64,000 bases of DNA from Larkinella sp051857545. GTDB lineage: Bacteria > Bacteroidota > Bacteroidia > Cytophagales > Spirosomataceae. Of the stretch, positions 24,587-32,646 are shown one piece after another. How positions within the stretch are numbered: the first letter of the stretch is position 1; each line of letters starts with the position of its first letter. Where the stretch lies: assembly GCF_051857545.1 (NCBI RefSeq), contig NZ_JBPZHB010000003.1:662523-726522 (forward strand), given 5' to 3'. The position numbers and the translations under genes were made by a program. The notes under the pieces are model-generated. The model made no database searches and had not been told where the DNA came from. It saw nothing but the letters and a program-made list of their open reading frames with translations.

Positions 24587-25357
24587 ATGAGTGATTTAGT
24601 ATTCCCCGACCGCTACAAAGGGCAGGTTGCTATCGTTACCGGTGGCGCAGACGGTTTAGGAAAAGCCATTGCCCGGCGGCTGGGTGCTGAGGGTGCTTCC
24701 CTGGCCTTGTTCGACCGGAACGCGGTTTTGCTGGAACAAACGGCGCAGGAAATGACGGCTTTGGGCGTTGTTGTTCGGACCTATACCGTGGATATTTCTC
24801 AGGAAGAACAGGTCAAGCAAGCCGTGGAGCAGACCGTGGCGGATTTCGGGCAGCTTGATGTTGTGGTGCATTCGGCGGGGATTGTCGGACCCACCAGCAC
24901 CAATATTACTGCCTACGCGACGGCTGACTTTGAGAAGTTGCTCGCCGTCAACCTGTTCGGGAGTTTTCTGATCACCAAATATACGGTCGGGCACATGGCC
25001 AGCCGACAGTATGGCCGGATTCTGCTCATTGCATCCATCGCCGGAAAAGAAGGCAACCCCGGCATGGTGGGCTATTCGGTCAGTAAAGCGGGTGTAATCG
25101 GGTTGGTAAAAGCCATTGCCAAGGAATACGCAACCGCCGGAATCACCGTCAATGGGCTGGCTCCGGCTGTAATCAGAACCGCCATGAACGCCGACACCGC
25201 CCCCGAACAACTGGCCTACATGACCGCCAGAATCCCGATGGGTCGATTAGGTGAAACAGACGAAGTGGCGGCTATGGCCTGTTTCATCGTCTCTCCCGAA
25301 AATAGTTTTTCAACCGGTTTTATTTACGATATTTCGGGCGGCAGGGCAACGTATTGA
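24587..25357 (+). CDS. SDR-family oxidoreductase
   Basis: 256 residues from ATG 24587 (MSDLVFPDRYKGQVAIVTGG); a TTG six bases earlier is less likely. Features: TGGADGLG cofactor loop, HSAG segment, catalytic Ser150 and Tyr163-x3-Lys167 (YSVSK), and C-terminal GFIYDISGGRATY. FabG/glucose dehydrogenase-like branch. As last gene of the sugar-oxidation cluster, it probably acts on an imported keto-sugar or sugar acid. It is clearly different in sequence from the SDR at 22228, so it is not a recent tandem duplicate. Confidence 0.87.
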   Translation: MSDLVFPDRYKGQVAIVTGGADGLGKAIARRLGAEGASLALFDRNAVLLEQTAQEMTALGVVVRTYTVDISQEEQVKQAVEQTVADFGQLDVVVHSAGIVGPTSTNITAYATADFEKLLAVNLFGSFLITKYTVGHMASRQYGRILLIASIAGKEGNPGMVGYSVSKAGVIGLVKAIAKEYATAGITVNGLAPAVIRTAMNADTAPEQLAYMTARIPMGRLGETDEVAAMACFIVSPENSFSTGFIYDISGGRATY

Positions 25358-25437
25358 GCAGGAAGAAACAAATCGCAGGAGTTCGTAAATCAAAAAGGTT
25401 GATCAATCCGTTACCGTCGTAACCAATTACGCTCCGT

Positions 25438-26523
25438 ATGAAAACACGATTTCTTCTGCTTCTAATTGCATCGGTTGGCTTGCTTTTCGGGCGTGTTTCG
25501 GCACAATCAAACCAACTGAAACCCGGTTTTGAAAAGTCCGAGTACCTTGAAATGCTGCGGGTGGGCGCGGGCCACATTGACTCGGTGACGATTGATCCTC
25601 CGCAAGGCTACAAGAAAGTATATCGCTCGCCCGTTGTGGGTCTCGACAACCGCTGGGAGTTGTGGCAGGGCAACAACGGCGTTGCGGTGATCAGCATCCG
25701 GGGCACCACCCTCGACCCGCTGGGCTGGATTGAAAACTTCTATGCCGCGATGGTGCCAGCCACGGGCCAGATTCAGTTGAGCGCCAACGAGCCGTTTTCT
25801 TACAAACTGGCTAAAAATCCGCGTGCGGCTGTACACGCTGGCTGGTTGATTGGCATGGCCTATTTGGCCAAAGACATCCTGCCGAAAATGGATTCCTGCA
25901 TTCAGAAAGGAACCAAAGAATTCATGATTACCGGAATCAGTCAGGGGGGCGCCATCACTTTTTTAATGACTTCATACCTCTCCAATTTGCGGGGCAACCG
26001 GCTCCCCGCCGACCTCCGGTTCAAAACTTACAGCATTGCCGCGCCCAAGCCGGGCAATCTTTCCTATGCGTACGATTACGAGGTTCTTACGCAGAGCGGA
26101 TGGGCATTTAATGTGGTCAACTCTGCCGACTGGGTTCCCGAATTTCCGTTGACGGTTCAGACTACCGATGATTTCAACCTGACCAATCCCGTTACGACGA
26201 TTCGCAAAGCCATCCGGAATCAGAAGTTTCTCAACCGGGTGATGTTTAATTATGTTTTCAATAAGATGGATAAACCGTCCCGCAAAGCGCAGAAGCAATA
26301 CCAGCGGTTTCTGGGGAACTACATCAGCAAGGCCGTCAGGAAAAATTTGCCGGATTACCAGAAGCCGACTTATTTCCCAAGCAGTCATTTCATGCGGGCC
26401 GGGCAGACCATCGTTTTGGATGCTGACGAAGTGTATTTCCGGCAGTTCCCGGCCGATCCCAAAAAACTCTTGCAAAACCACCTGCTGAATCCGTATTTGT
26501 TTTTAGGGAATCGGCTGAAGTAA
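25438..26523 (+). CDS. Secreted class 3 lipase-like alpha/beta hydrolase
   Basis: 361 residues with signal peptide (cleavage after VSAQ, about residue 22). The lipase class 3 core contains an oxyanion-side segment VISIRGTTLDPLGWIENF, the nucleophile elbow GISQGG (Ser168), an Asp in NSADWVPEFP, and a His near the C-terminus (SSHFMRAG). These are consistent with a Ser-Asp-His hydrolase acting on lipids or other esters outside the cell. It lies 80 bp downstream of the SDR but converges with HxlR at a strong terminator. The substrate is unknown. Confidence 0.82.
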   Translation: MKTRFLLLLIASVGLLFGRVSAQSNQLKPGFEKSEYLEMLRVGAGHIDSVTIDPPQGYKKVYRSPVVGLDNRWELWQGNNGVAVISIRGTTLDPLGWIENFYAAMVPATGQIQLSANEPFSYKLAKNPRAAVHAGWLIGMAYLAKDILPKMDSCIQKGTKEFMITGISQGGAITFLMTSYLSNLRGNRLPADLRFKTYSIAAPKPGNLSYAYDYEVLTQSGWAFNVVNSADWVPEFPLTVQTTDDFNLTNPVTTIRKAIRNQKFLNRVMFNYVFNKMDKPSRKAQKQYQRFLGNYISKAVRKNLPDYQKPTYFPSSHFMRAGQTIVLDADEVYFRQFPADPKKLLQNHLLNPYLFLGNRLK

Positions 26524-26537
26524 AAATGGGTATTTTC

Positions 26538-26584
26538 TCCTGAAAGGTTCGTCGGGCACTACTCGCCCGACGAACCTTTCAGGA
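26538..26584. terminator. Bidirectional terminator, 20-bp perfect stem
   Basis: tcctgaaaggttcgtcgggc (26538-26557) is perfectly complementary to 26565-26584 around a 7-nt loop. It lies 15 bases past the lipase stop and overlaps the last codons of the convergent HxlR gene. Confidence 0.85.
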
Positions 26585-26924
26585 TGATTTCCCGGTGCAA
26601 AACGCCCCATTTCCGCAGGGCTTCAATCACTTCATCCAGCGATTTGCTGTGGGGTGTCAGGGCGTAGGTAACCTTCACCGGAAAGGTATCTTCCACCGTC
26701 CGTTTCACCAGTCCGTTCATCGTCAGATCCTGTAACTCCTTGGATAACACGCGGTCGGTAATGCCGTGAACCTCCCGGGCGATTTCGCTGAAACGCTTCT
26801 CCCCAAAGGTTAGCGCCACGATGATGGGCAGTTTCCACTTGCCATTCAGCACATCCAGGGCGTCCCGGATGGGTCGTAAAATTCCCATGCACTCCGAGTG
26901 GTTCAATTCGACGGGTTTTTCCAT
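26559..26924 (-). CDS. HxlR-family transcriptional regulator
   Basis: 121 residues forming one winged-helix domain of the HxlR type: an N-terminal Cys (HSECMGILRPIRDALDVLNG), then KWKLPIIVALTFGEKRFSEI, the recognition helix region ITDRVLSKELQDLTMNGLV and wing VKVTYALTPHSKSL. Members with this N-terminal Cys often sense reactive electrophiles or oxidants. It is divergent from the pirin gene, with palindromic sites between them, so it probably represses pirin and itself. Confidence 0.92.
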   Translation of the reverse strand: MEKPVELNHSECMGILRPIRDALDVLNGKWKLPIIVALTFGEKRFSEIAREVHGITDRVLSKELQDLTMNGLVKRTVEDTFPVKVTYALTPHSKSLDEVIEALRKWGVLHREIILKGSSGE

Positions 26925-26937
26925 GATTTCTGGTTTT

Positions 26938-26990
26938 ACTATCCAAAAGGATAGTGCTATTAAAAAGTATAGTGCTTACAAATGGATAGT
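26938..26990. promoter_or_regulatory. Probable HxlR operator region between hxlR-like and pirin genes
   Basis: Perfect inverted repeat actatcc-aaaa-ggatagt (26938-26955), a further ggatagt (26984-26990), and tagtgct twice (26952-26958 and 26970-26976). They lie between the divergent starts and just upstream of the pirin -7 element, where repressor binding would block transcription. Confidence 0.6.
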
Positions 26991-26999
26991 AAATATAGG

Positions 27000-27007
27000 T
27001 AAATTTG
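27000..27007 (+). promoter_or_regulatory. -7 element of the pirin gene
   Basis: TAAATTTG matches TAnnTTTG, 27 bases before ATG 27034 and 10 bases after the last operator half-site. Confidence 0.5.
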
Positions 27008-27033
27008 TTTTACGAAATAAAAAGAATACAAAC

Positions 27034-27924
27034 ATGGAAACGCAACAAGACGTGACGATCCGGCGCAAGCTGGTCAATGTATATACGCCACCTGCCCAGC
27101 CGGGTTTTCTTGGTCCCGATCACACGGCCCGTGCGGTCATTCATACGAGCTTTTCGGAAAGTGATCCGTTTATCCTGTTGATGGATGACGTGCTTGATAA
27201 AAAGGGGGGTGAGCCGGTGGGCGGTCCGCATCCCCACGCCGGTTTTGAAACGGTTACACTGATCTTGGAAGGCGAACTGGGGGATGATGACCACCGGATG
27301 AAAGCGGGGGATTTCCAGATGATGACCGCCGGAAGCGGGATCGTTCATACGGAAACCATCGACCGGAAAACGAGGATGCGGCTTTTGCAATTATGGCTCA
27401 ATCTGCCTAAAAAAGACCGCTGGACTGCCCCCCGCGTTCAGGATTTGACGGTAGAGACAGTTCCCCGTGTGTCTGAACCCGGGCTGGAAATCCGGCTCTA
27501 CAGCGGTTCGTTTGCTGGCATCACCTCGCCGGTTCAGAATCATGTTCCGGTTATTATTGCCGATATTCAGTTGCAACCCGGCGTCAGCACCGTCCAACAG
27601 CTACCGGCTTCTTTTAACACGTTTTTGTACGTAGTTGGCGGGAGTGTTGGAATCGGGAAAGAAGGGAAGCTGCTAAAAGAAAACCAGGTGGGCTGGCTGG
27701 ACAAATTTCCTGGGGATGCGCTCAGCGACCTTCAACTAACCGCCGGGGAAGCGGGAGGACGGGTTATTTTGTATGCCGGACAGCCTCAGCACGATCCGAT
27801 TGTTTCCTACGGGCCTTTTATTGGTGATACTGAAAGCGACATCAAGGGATTGTACCAGGCGTTTCGGCAGGGCAAAATGGGCCATGTGTCGGTTTTGCCG
27901 GAAAAGCAGAAATTTCGGTATTAA
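27034..27924 (+). CDS. Pirin family protein
   Basis: 296 residues from ATG 27034 (METQQDVTIRRKL). The frame stays open upstream to 26821 but would overlap hxlR and the operator, so it is not used. It is a bicupin of the pirin family, with the metal-site segment GGPHPHAGFETVTLILEGEL, GSGIVHTE and the C-terminal pirin_C cupin. Bacterial pirins include quercetin dioxygenases and regulators of pyruvate dehydrogenase; which applies is not determinable. Control by the divergent HxlR protein suggests induction by electrophilic or oxidative stress. Confidence 0.92.
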   Translation: METQQDVTIRRKLVNVYTPPAQPGFLGPDHTARAVIHTSFSESDPFILLMDDVLDKKGGEPVGGPHPHAGFETVTLILEGELGDDDHRMKAGDFQMMTAGSGIVHTETIDRKTRMRLLQLWLNLPKKDRWTAPRVQDLTVETVPRVSEPGLEIRLYSGSFAGITSPVQNHVPVIIADIQLQPGVSTVQQLPASFNTFLYVVGGSVGIGKEGKLLKENQVGWLDKFPGDALSDLQLTAGEAGGRVILYAGQPQHDPIVSYGPFIGDTESDIKGLYQAFRQGKMGHVSVLPEKQKFRY

Positions 27925-28087
27925 GTCACGGTAGGTGTCTCTGATCGGGAATAAAAATGAGCCGGAAATGGGTAGTTCGTTCGTATAAATTCGCTTCGGG
28001 AATGGGAAGGACGAACTGCCCCTTTTAAACCGGACTTCAACAATCGGTGTTAAACAGGTGGATCGTCCCGCATAAACCACCGCACCT

Positions 28088-28924
28088 ATGTCCCTGTCTA
28101 CCCCTAAACCGCCTTCCACACACTGGCGGCTTCGTCTGCACGAGATCATTTTCGAAGCCGATACGCCCGCCGGGAAAGCCTTCGATATTATCCTGATCGG
28201 GAGCATTCTGGTCAGTGTCATCATCGTCATGCTGGAAAGCATCGGCCGGGTCAGAGCAGTGTACGGGGATGAACTGCACCTTCTGGAGTTGTTCTTTACC
28301 GGGCTGTTTACCATCGAATACATCCTCAGGCTCATCAGCGTCAAGCAGCCGATGCGGTATGCGCGGAGCTTCTTCGGGATCGTCGATATTCTGGCCATTT
28401 TACCAACCTACCTGAGTCTGTTCGTCCCCGGCACCCAGTATCTGTTCACGATCCGCATCCTGCGGCTGCTCCGGATTTTCCGCATTCTGAAGCTGTCGGA
28501 ATACCTCTCGGAAGCCACGATCCTGACCAGCGCCCTACGGGCCAGCCGTCGCAAAATCAGCGTGTTCATCCTGACGGTTCTGTCGCTGGTGGTCGTGCTG
28601 GGGTCGTTAATGTACATCATCGAGGGAGAAGAAAACGGTTTCGACAGCATTCCGACCAGCATTTACTGGGCCATTGTGACGCTGACGACCGTGGGCTACG
28701 GCGATCTCTCGCCCCAAACACCCCTCGGCAAGGCTTTTGCGTCGCTCGTCATGATCATGGGATATGGCATCATTGCCGTTCCTACCGGCATCGTTACTGT
28801 CGAACTTTCTCAGGCAGCTTTAAAACTAAAGCAAGCCGTTTCATCCCAATCGTGTCCGTCGTGCGGGGCGGAAGGGCACGACGTCGATGCGGTTTTCTGC
28901 AAATACTGCGGAACGCACTTGTAA
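28088..28924 (+). CDS. Voltage-gated potassium channel with C-terminal zinc ribbon
   Basis: 278 residues with six membrane spans: S1 near 33-50, the arginine-rich S4 (IRILRLLRIFRILKLSEYL) at about 120-138, and pore loop with the selectivity filter TTVGYGD at about 201-207, then S6. After S6 comes a short helix and a CPSCG ... CKYCG zinc ribbon in the last 30 residues, uncommon for bacterial Kv channels but known in some relatives. It conducts K+ across the inner membrane in response to voltage; the ribbon may tune gating or assembly. Monocistronic, converging with a TonB-domain lipoprotein gene. Confidence 0.93.
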   Translation: MSLSTPKPPSTHWRLRLHEIIFEADTPAGKAFDIILIGSILVSVIIVMLESIGRVRAVYGDELHLLELFFTGLFTIEYILRLISVKQPMRYARSFFGIVDILAILPTYLSLFVPGTQYLFTIRILRLLRIFRILKLSEYLSEATILTSALRASRRKISVFILTVLSLVVVLGSLMYIIEGEENGFDSIPTSIYWAIVTLTTVGYGDLSPQTPLGKAFASLVMIMGYGIIAVPTGIVTVELSQAALKLKQAVSSQSCPSCGAEGHDVDAVFCKYCGTHL

Positions 28925-28935
28925 TGGGTTTCGCT

Positions 28936-29361
28936 TTACCGGCCGTTGATGCTGAAATTGATCGGCATGTTATACCGACAAGCCACCACCTGTCCCCCTT
29001 GTTTCGCCGGTATCCAGGCAGGCATATTTTTGATGAGTCGAATGGCCTCCGCATCCAGTTCCGAACCTAAACCTTTTAAAATTTCTGCCTTTTCGATCCG
29101 GCCCTGCTCGCTGACGATAAAGGTAACGAACACCTTGCCTTCCTCTCCGGTTTGCCGGGCGGTTTCGGGATAGCGAAGATTCTTCCCAATATACTCGCCT
29201 AACTTGCTCATTCCTCCTGGAAAAGTGGGTGAATCGTCGACAACTAAATAAACCGGGCGGTCGAATGTGGACGTCGAATCGAGGTTTTTGGGCTGGCATT
29301 GCGCGAGAAGCCAAAGCGTCCCCAGTAGTGAAAGTGTGGTAAGGAAGGTTTGCCGGATCAT
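28936..29361 (-). CDS. Lipoprotein with TonB C-terminal domain
   Basis: 141 residues. The signal ends LLAQC, with Cys22 as probable lipid attachment. The body is a TonB_C domain: FPGGMSKLGEYIGKNLRYPE, then KVFVTFIVSEQGRIEKAEIL and LDAEAIRLIKNMPAWIPAKQ. There is no membrane-spanning anchor and Pro-rich linker, so it is an accessory stand-alone TonB_C protein, typical of Bacteroidota. It is separated from the next minus-strand gene by 61 bp and could be the last gene of the heme-c dehydrogenase transcript. Confidence 0.82.
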   Translation of the reverse strand: MIRQTFLTTLSLLGTLWLLAQCQPKNLDSTSTFDRPVYLVVDDSPTFPGGMSKLGEYIGKNLRYPETARQTGEEGKVFVTFIVSEQGRIEKAEILKGLGSELDAEAIRLIKNMPAWIPAKQGGQVVACRYNMPINFSINGR

Positions 29362-29422
29362 GGCGTTTCTGTTGTTTGGCCAATCGAATAACCTGAATAA
29401 GCAAACGTACTAATTTCTATTG

Positions 29423-32422
29423 TTACTTACTCCCCAATTCGCTCAAATACCGGATCAAATCCCGCACATCTTCTTCCGAGTACGCATCCATCAGTCCCGT
29501 CGGCATTAGCGAACCGCTCTCGGTCTGGCTGGCCAACTCCTTTTTGTTGATGACCCGGTTTTTGGTAGAAGCCGTCGTTTTGATGTGAATCACCTCGGCG
29601 GTTTCAAAAACCTTGATACCCTGAATGATTTCGCCTTTTTTCGTTTCCACCTGCACCTGATTATAGCCTTCCTTGATGTTTTGGTTGGGCCACAGCACTT
29701 CCGTGATGATTTCGCGGGAGGAAAGTCCGCGGCCAATGGCCGACAGGTTCGGACCAATGGTGCCGCCTTTACCGTTCAGCGAATGACAGGCCGAACAGCT
29801 TGGGTTGGCCTGATAAATCAACTCACCGCGTTTCGCATTGCCCTGTTCCTGAATGGCTTTCGCCAGTTTTTCCACGTAATCTGAACTGTATTTCCGGGCT
29901 ACAATCGTCCGTTCTTCGGCCAGCGCATTCAGCCGGGCGCTGAGTTCGGGCGCGTTGATCCCTTTGGTGGCCAGGGCTTCCAGCGCCAGCCGGGCCTGCG
30001 GTTTGGACAGGGCGGTTTTTTCCAGTTCCGCCGTGAGGGCTTTAATCCCGGAACGCTGATCGATCAGGGGGTTAATGGCTTCCCGCATGGCGTCGACCGA
30101 AGCCCCGGAACGTTGCATTTCGGCCACGGTGGCCCCGGCCGCCAGTGCCACATCCAGCTCACTGATGCCTTTCAACGATGCCAGCCGGATTACGCGGGGC
30201 GTTTCGGCAGAACCCACCAGCTTTTGCAGCAACGGCAAAGCCGCGCGCCCTTTGAGTTCGACCAATGCCTTCAAACCTTCGGCCCGGACCCGCTGATCGA
30301 TCTGGTTGTTCATCGCCAGGTTGTTGATCGTTGCCGCGGTTGAACTGATTTTCCAAGCCCGCGCCAAATGGATCGCGGCCATGTTAACTTCAGCGGTTTT
30401 TGACGGCAAAAGGCTGTTTTTGAGCGAAGTAGCCGCAATAGGAGAGACGGGCCGGACGTCCAGTTTGCTCAGGTTTTCGAGCAAAACCGCATCGGTTTGC
30501 GCCGACGGTTGACTCAACACAAACTCTATATCGGCGGCTTTTCCGGTTTTCGCCAGACTGAGCAGTAGATTCCGCCGGACCTCCGGCGATAGATTTTCAG
30601 AAGCAATCAGCTTCCGATATTGATCCGGCGAGTACCATGACGGTGGTAAAACGCTCACAAGCCAGGCCAGATGACCCGGTTTTTTGAACGTCAGCTTCCC
30701 GTTTTGCAACGCCGGTTCCCACGAATCCTGCAAGGCGTAGGCGGTTTTGTTCAGCGCATACGTTAGAAATTTGTCCATCGGCTGGTTCAGCACCTGCGTC
30801 GCCAGCACCATCGCTTCGGGGCGGTGAACCGAACTGACAGCCACGAGGGCTTCCAGCCGAACTCGCGCATTTTTGTCGTTGATCAACGGTTCCAGCACCG
30901 CCAGCGGATCAGCCAGGCGATCGGACCAACGCCCCACCACGTGGGCGGCATAGGCCCGTGCGCCCGGTTCTTTTCCTTTGGTAAGTTGCCGAAGCAGGTC
31001 TTCATAGACCAGTTCGTGGCTTTCAAAGACGCCGAGTGCCTCCATCAGGTGATGTTCGTAATTCGGATCTTTTGGGTCTTGTTTTGCCACCCATTCCGTT
31101 AAATCCGGTCGCACTTCGGGCATCGGTTTTTCGGCCAGAAGCCGCTTCACCTGATACCGCACCCAGTGTTCATCGGATTTCAGATGATCCAGCAAAACCG
31201 GGACCGGCTGCCCGGCCAGCTTCGGCGGCTGAACCAGTGGTCGGTCAGTGGCCGTAATCCGCCAGATTCGTCCGTGGGTTTTATCGCGATCCGGGTGCCG
31301 CATGGAAGCCTGGTAATGTCCGATAATCGGGTTGTACCAATCCATAATGTACAATGCGCCGTCGGGACCAACTTTCACGTCGATGGGCCGAAAACTGCGG
31401 CTGCTTGAACTCAGAATCGGGTCGAGCAGCCGGGCCGAATACCCGGACGAATCGTTCGTGACCCGCATCCGCTCGATTTTGTTGTTGTAATACCCAGCAA
31501 TCACGAAATCACCCTTCAAATCGTCCGGTAAGTGTTTGGTCCGAATGATTTCGATGATGGAGCCTTTGATGACGAGCTTGCCAATGGGCGGGAGCAGGGC
31601 GCGCTGGGCGGTTTTGACCAGACCGGGAACGGTGTAAAACAACTCGGGGTCGTTGGCTTTGTGAAACATTTCGCCCCATTCGCCAAAGTTCATGCCCCAC
31701 GGATTGACGCTGGCCATCGAACCATCCAGAAAATTATCGAGCTGACGGCGCAGGGGCCGATACCGCCAGATGGCCGCCCGGTCGGCTTTTTCGATGCCCC
31801 AGGCGGTTTCGACGCGGCTGTAGATGCTGTGTCCCTGCGAAAAAAATAACTCACCCCCGGGACTCCAGATAAACGAGTTGATGGTCTGGTGCGAATCGTG
31901 CGTGCCAAAACCCGACATCAGCACCTGCCGTGTGTCGGCTTTTCCGTCGCCGTCGGTATCTTTCAAAAACACCAGCTCGGTTTGTTCGCCCAGATACACC
32001 CCGCCGTGGCCGAGTTCAAAACCGAGCGGCATCATGAGCCCGTCGGCAAAAACCCAGGACGTATCCGCCTTGCCGTCGCCATTGCGGTCTTCCAGAACGG
32101 TGAGCTTATCGACCGGTTTTTTGCCGGGTTCCAGTTGCGGATACGACGGAATGGTCAGCACCCAGAGCCGTCCTTTTTCGTCCCACCGCATGGCGCAGGG
32201 GTCGGCAATGCCGAGGTCTTCGGAAGCGAACAACTCGATTTTGTAGCCTTTGGCCAACTGAAAAGATTTGAGTTCGGCGGCCACCGAATTGTCAGTTTCG
32301 GCTGGCGAAACCGACATCGGATTGATTTGACCGAAACCACGATTGGAATGGCTGATTAGACTCAAAATGAGCGTAATCAATAGCGGGATTTTAGGTGGAA
32401 AAGTAGAAATGGTAAGCGTCAT
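29423..32422 (-). CDS. Large exported heme-c dehydrogenase-like protein (PVC-type), paralogue of 18427
   Basis: 999 residues. Signal segment 10-30, then a beta-propeller (about 50-400) with GRLWVLTIPSYPQLEPGKKP, EDRNGDGKADTSWVFADGL, GPDGALYIMDWYNP and RIWRITATDRP. A long helical HEAT-like array (about 400-830) follows, and a C-terminal cytochrome c domain with CSACH (Cys876, Cys879, His880) and candidate Met973 (SLMPTG). It is built like the 18427 product but with a longer helical region. It lies downstream of the DUF1080/SGNH gene in the first Sus locus, so its substrate is probably a glycan-derived sugar. Electron transfer is inferred from the heme domain. Confidence 0.85.
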   Translation of the reverse strand: MTLTISTFPPKIPLLITLILSLISHSNRGFGQINPMSVSPAETDNSVAAELKSFQLAKGYKIELFASEDLGIADPCAMRWDEKGRLWVLTIPSYPQLEPGKKPVDKLTVLEDRNGDGKADTSWVFADGLMMPLGFELGHGGVYLGEQTELVFLKDTDGDGKADTRQVLMSGFGTHDSHQTINSFIWSPGGELFFSQGHSIYSRVETAWGIEKADRAAIWRYRPLRRQLDNFLDGSMASVNPWGMNFGEWGEMFHKANDPELFYTVPGLVKTAQRALLPPIGKLVIKGSIIEIIRTKHLPDDLKGDFVIAGYYNNKIERMRVTNDSSGYSARLLDPILSSSSRSFRPIDVKVGPDGALYIMDWYNPIIGHYQASMRHPDRDKTHGRIWRITATDRPLVQPPKLAGQPVPVLLDHLKSDEHWVRYQVKRLLAEKPMPEVRPDLTEWVAKQDPKDPNYEHHLMEALGVFESHELVYEDLLRQLTKGKEPGARAYAAHVVGRWSDRLADPLAVLEPLINDKNARVRLEALVAVSSVHRPEAMVLATQVLNQPMDKFLTYALNKTAYALQDSWEPALQNGKLTFKKPGHLAWLVSVLPPSWYSPDQYRKLIASENLSPEVRRNLLLSLAKTGKAADIEFVLSQPSAQTDAVLLENLSKLDVRPVSPIAATSLKNSLLPSKTAEVNMAAIHLARAWKISSTAATINNLAMNNQIDQRVRAEGLKALVELKGRAALPLLQKLVGSAETPRVIRLASLKGISELDVALAAGATVAEMQRSGASVDAMREAINPLIDQRSGIKALTAELEKTALSKPQARLALEALATKGINAPELSARLNALAEERTIVARKYSSDYVEKLAKAIQEQGNAKRGELIYQANPSCSACHSLNGKGGTIGPNLSAIGRGLSSREIITEVLWPNQNIKEGYNQVQVETKKGEIIQGIKVFETAEVIHIKTTASTKNRVINKKELASQTESGSLMPTGLMDAYSEEDVRDLIRYLSELGSK

Positions 32423-32476
32423 TTGACAAAAATTCAGGTTTTGGGAATGATGTATTAAACGTTTGCAGGTTCATAC

Positions 32477-32620
32477 AGCCCACGGTTTGAACCGTGGGTT
32501 TGGAGAAAAAACGCAATTTTTATGAACCGTTTTAACGGTTTAAGGCGGTTTGCAAAACCGTTAAAGCGGTTTCCTGGCCGTGTTTTTTTCGACGGATTCC
32601 CACGGTTCAAACCGTGGGCT
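32477..32620. repeat. Nested palindromes (cccacggtt family) in a Sus-locus gap
   Basis: agcccacggtttgaaccgtg (from 32477) through 32498 is repeated as an exact inverted copy at 32599-32620. Each 22-mer is itself a palindrome. Between them are two more small palindromes built of aaccgtt/aacggtt (about 32524-32541 and 32555-32572). This fills the 224-bp gap between the DUF1080/SGNH and dehydrogenase genes. Confidence 0.8.
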
Positions 32621-32646
32621 AGATTTTGAAAATAGACGAATACTGC

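Noticed and set aside
26821..27033. N-terminal extension of the pirin gene
   Set aside because: It overlaps the HxlR gene, operator and promoter; the cupin family starts at 27034.
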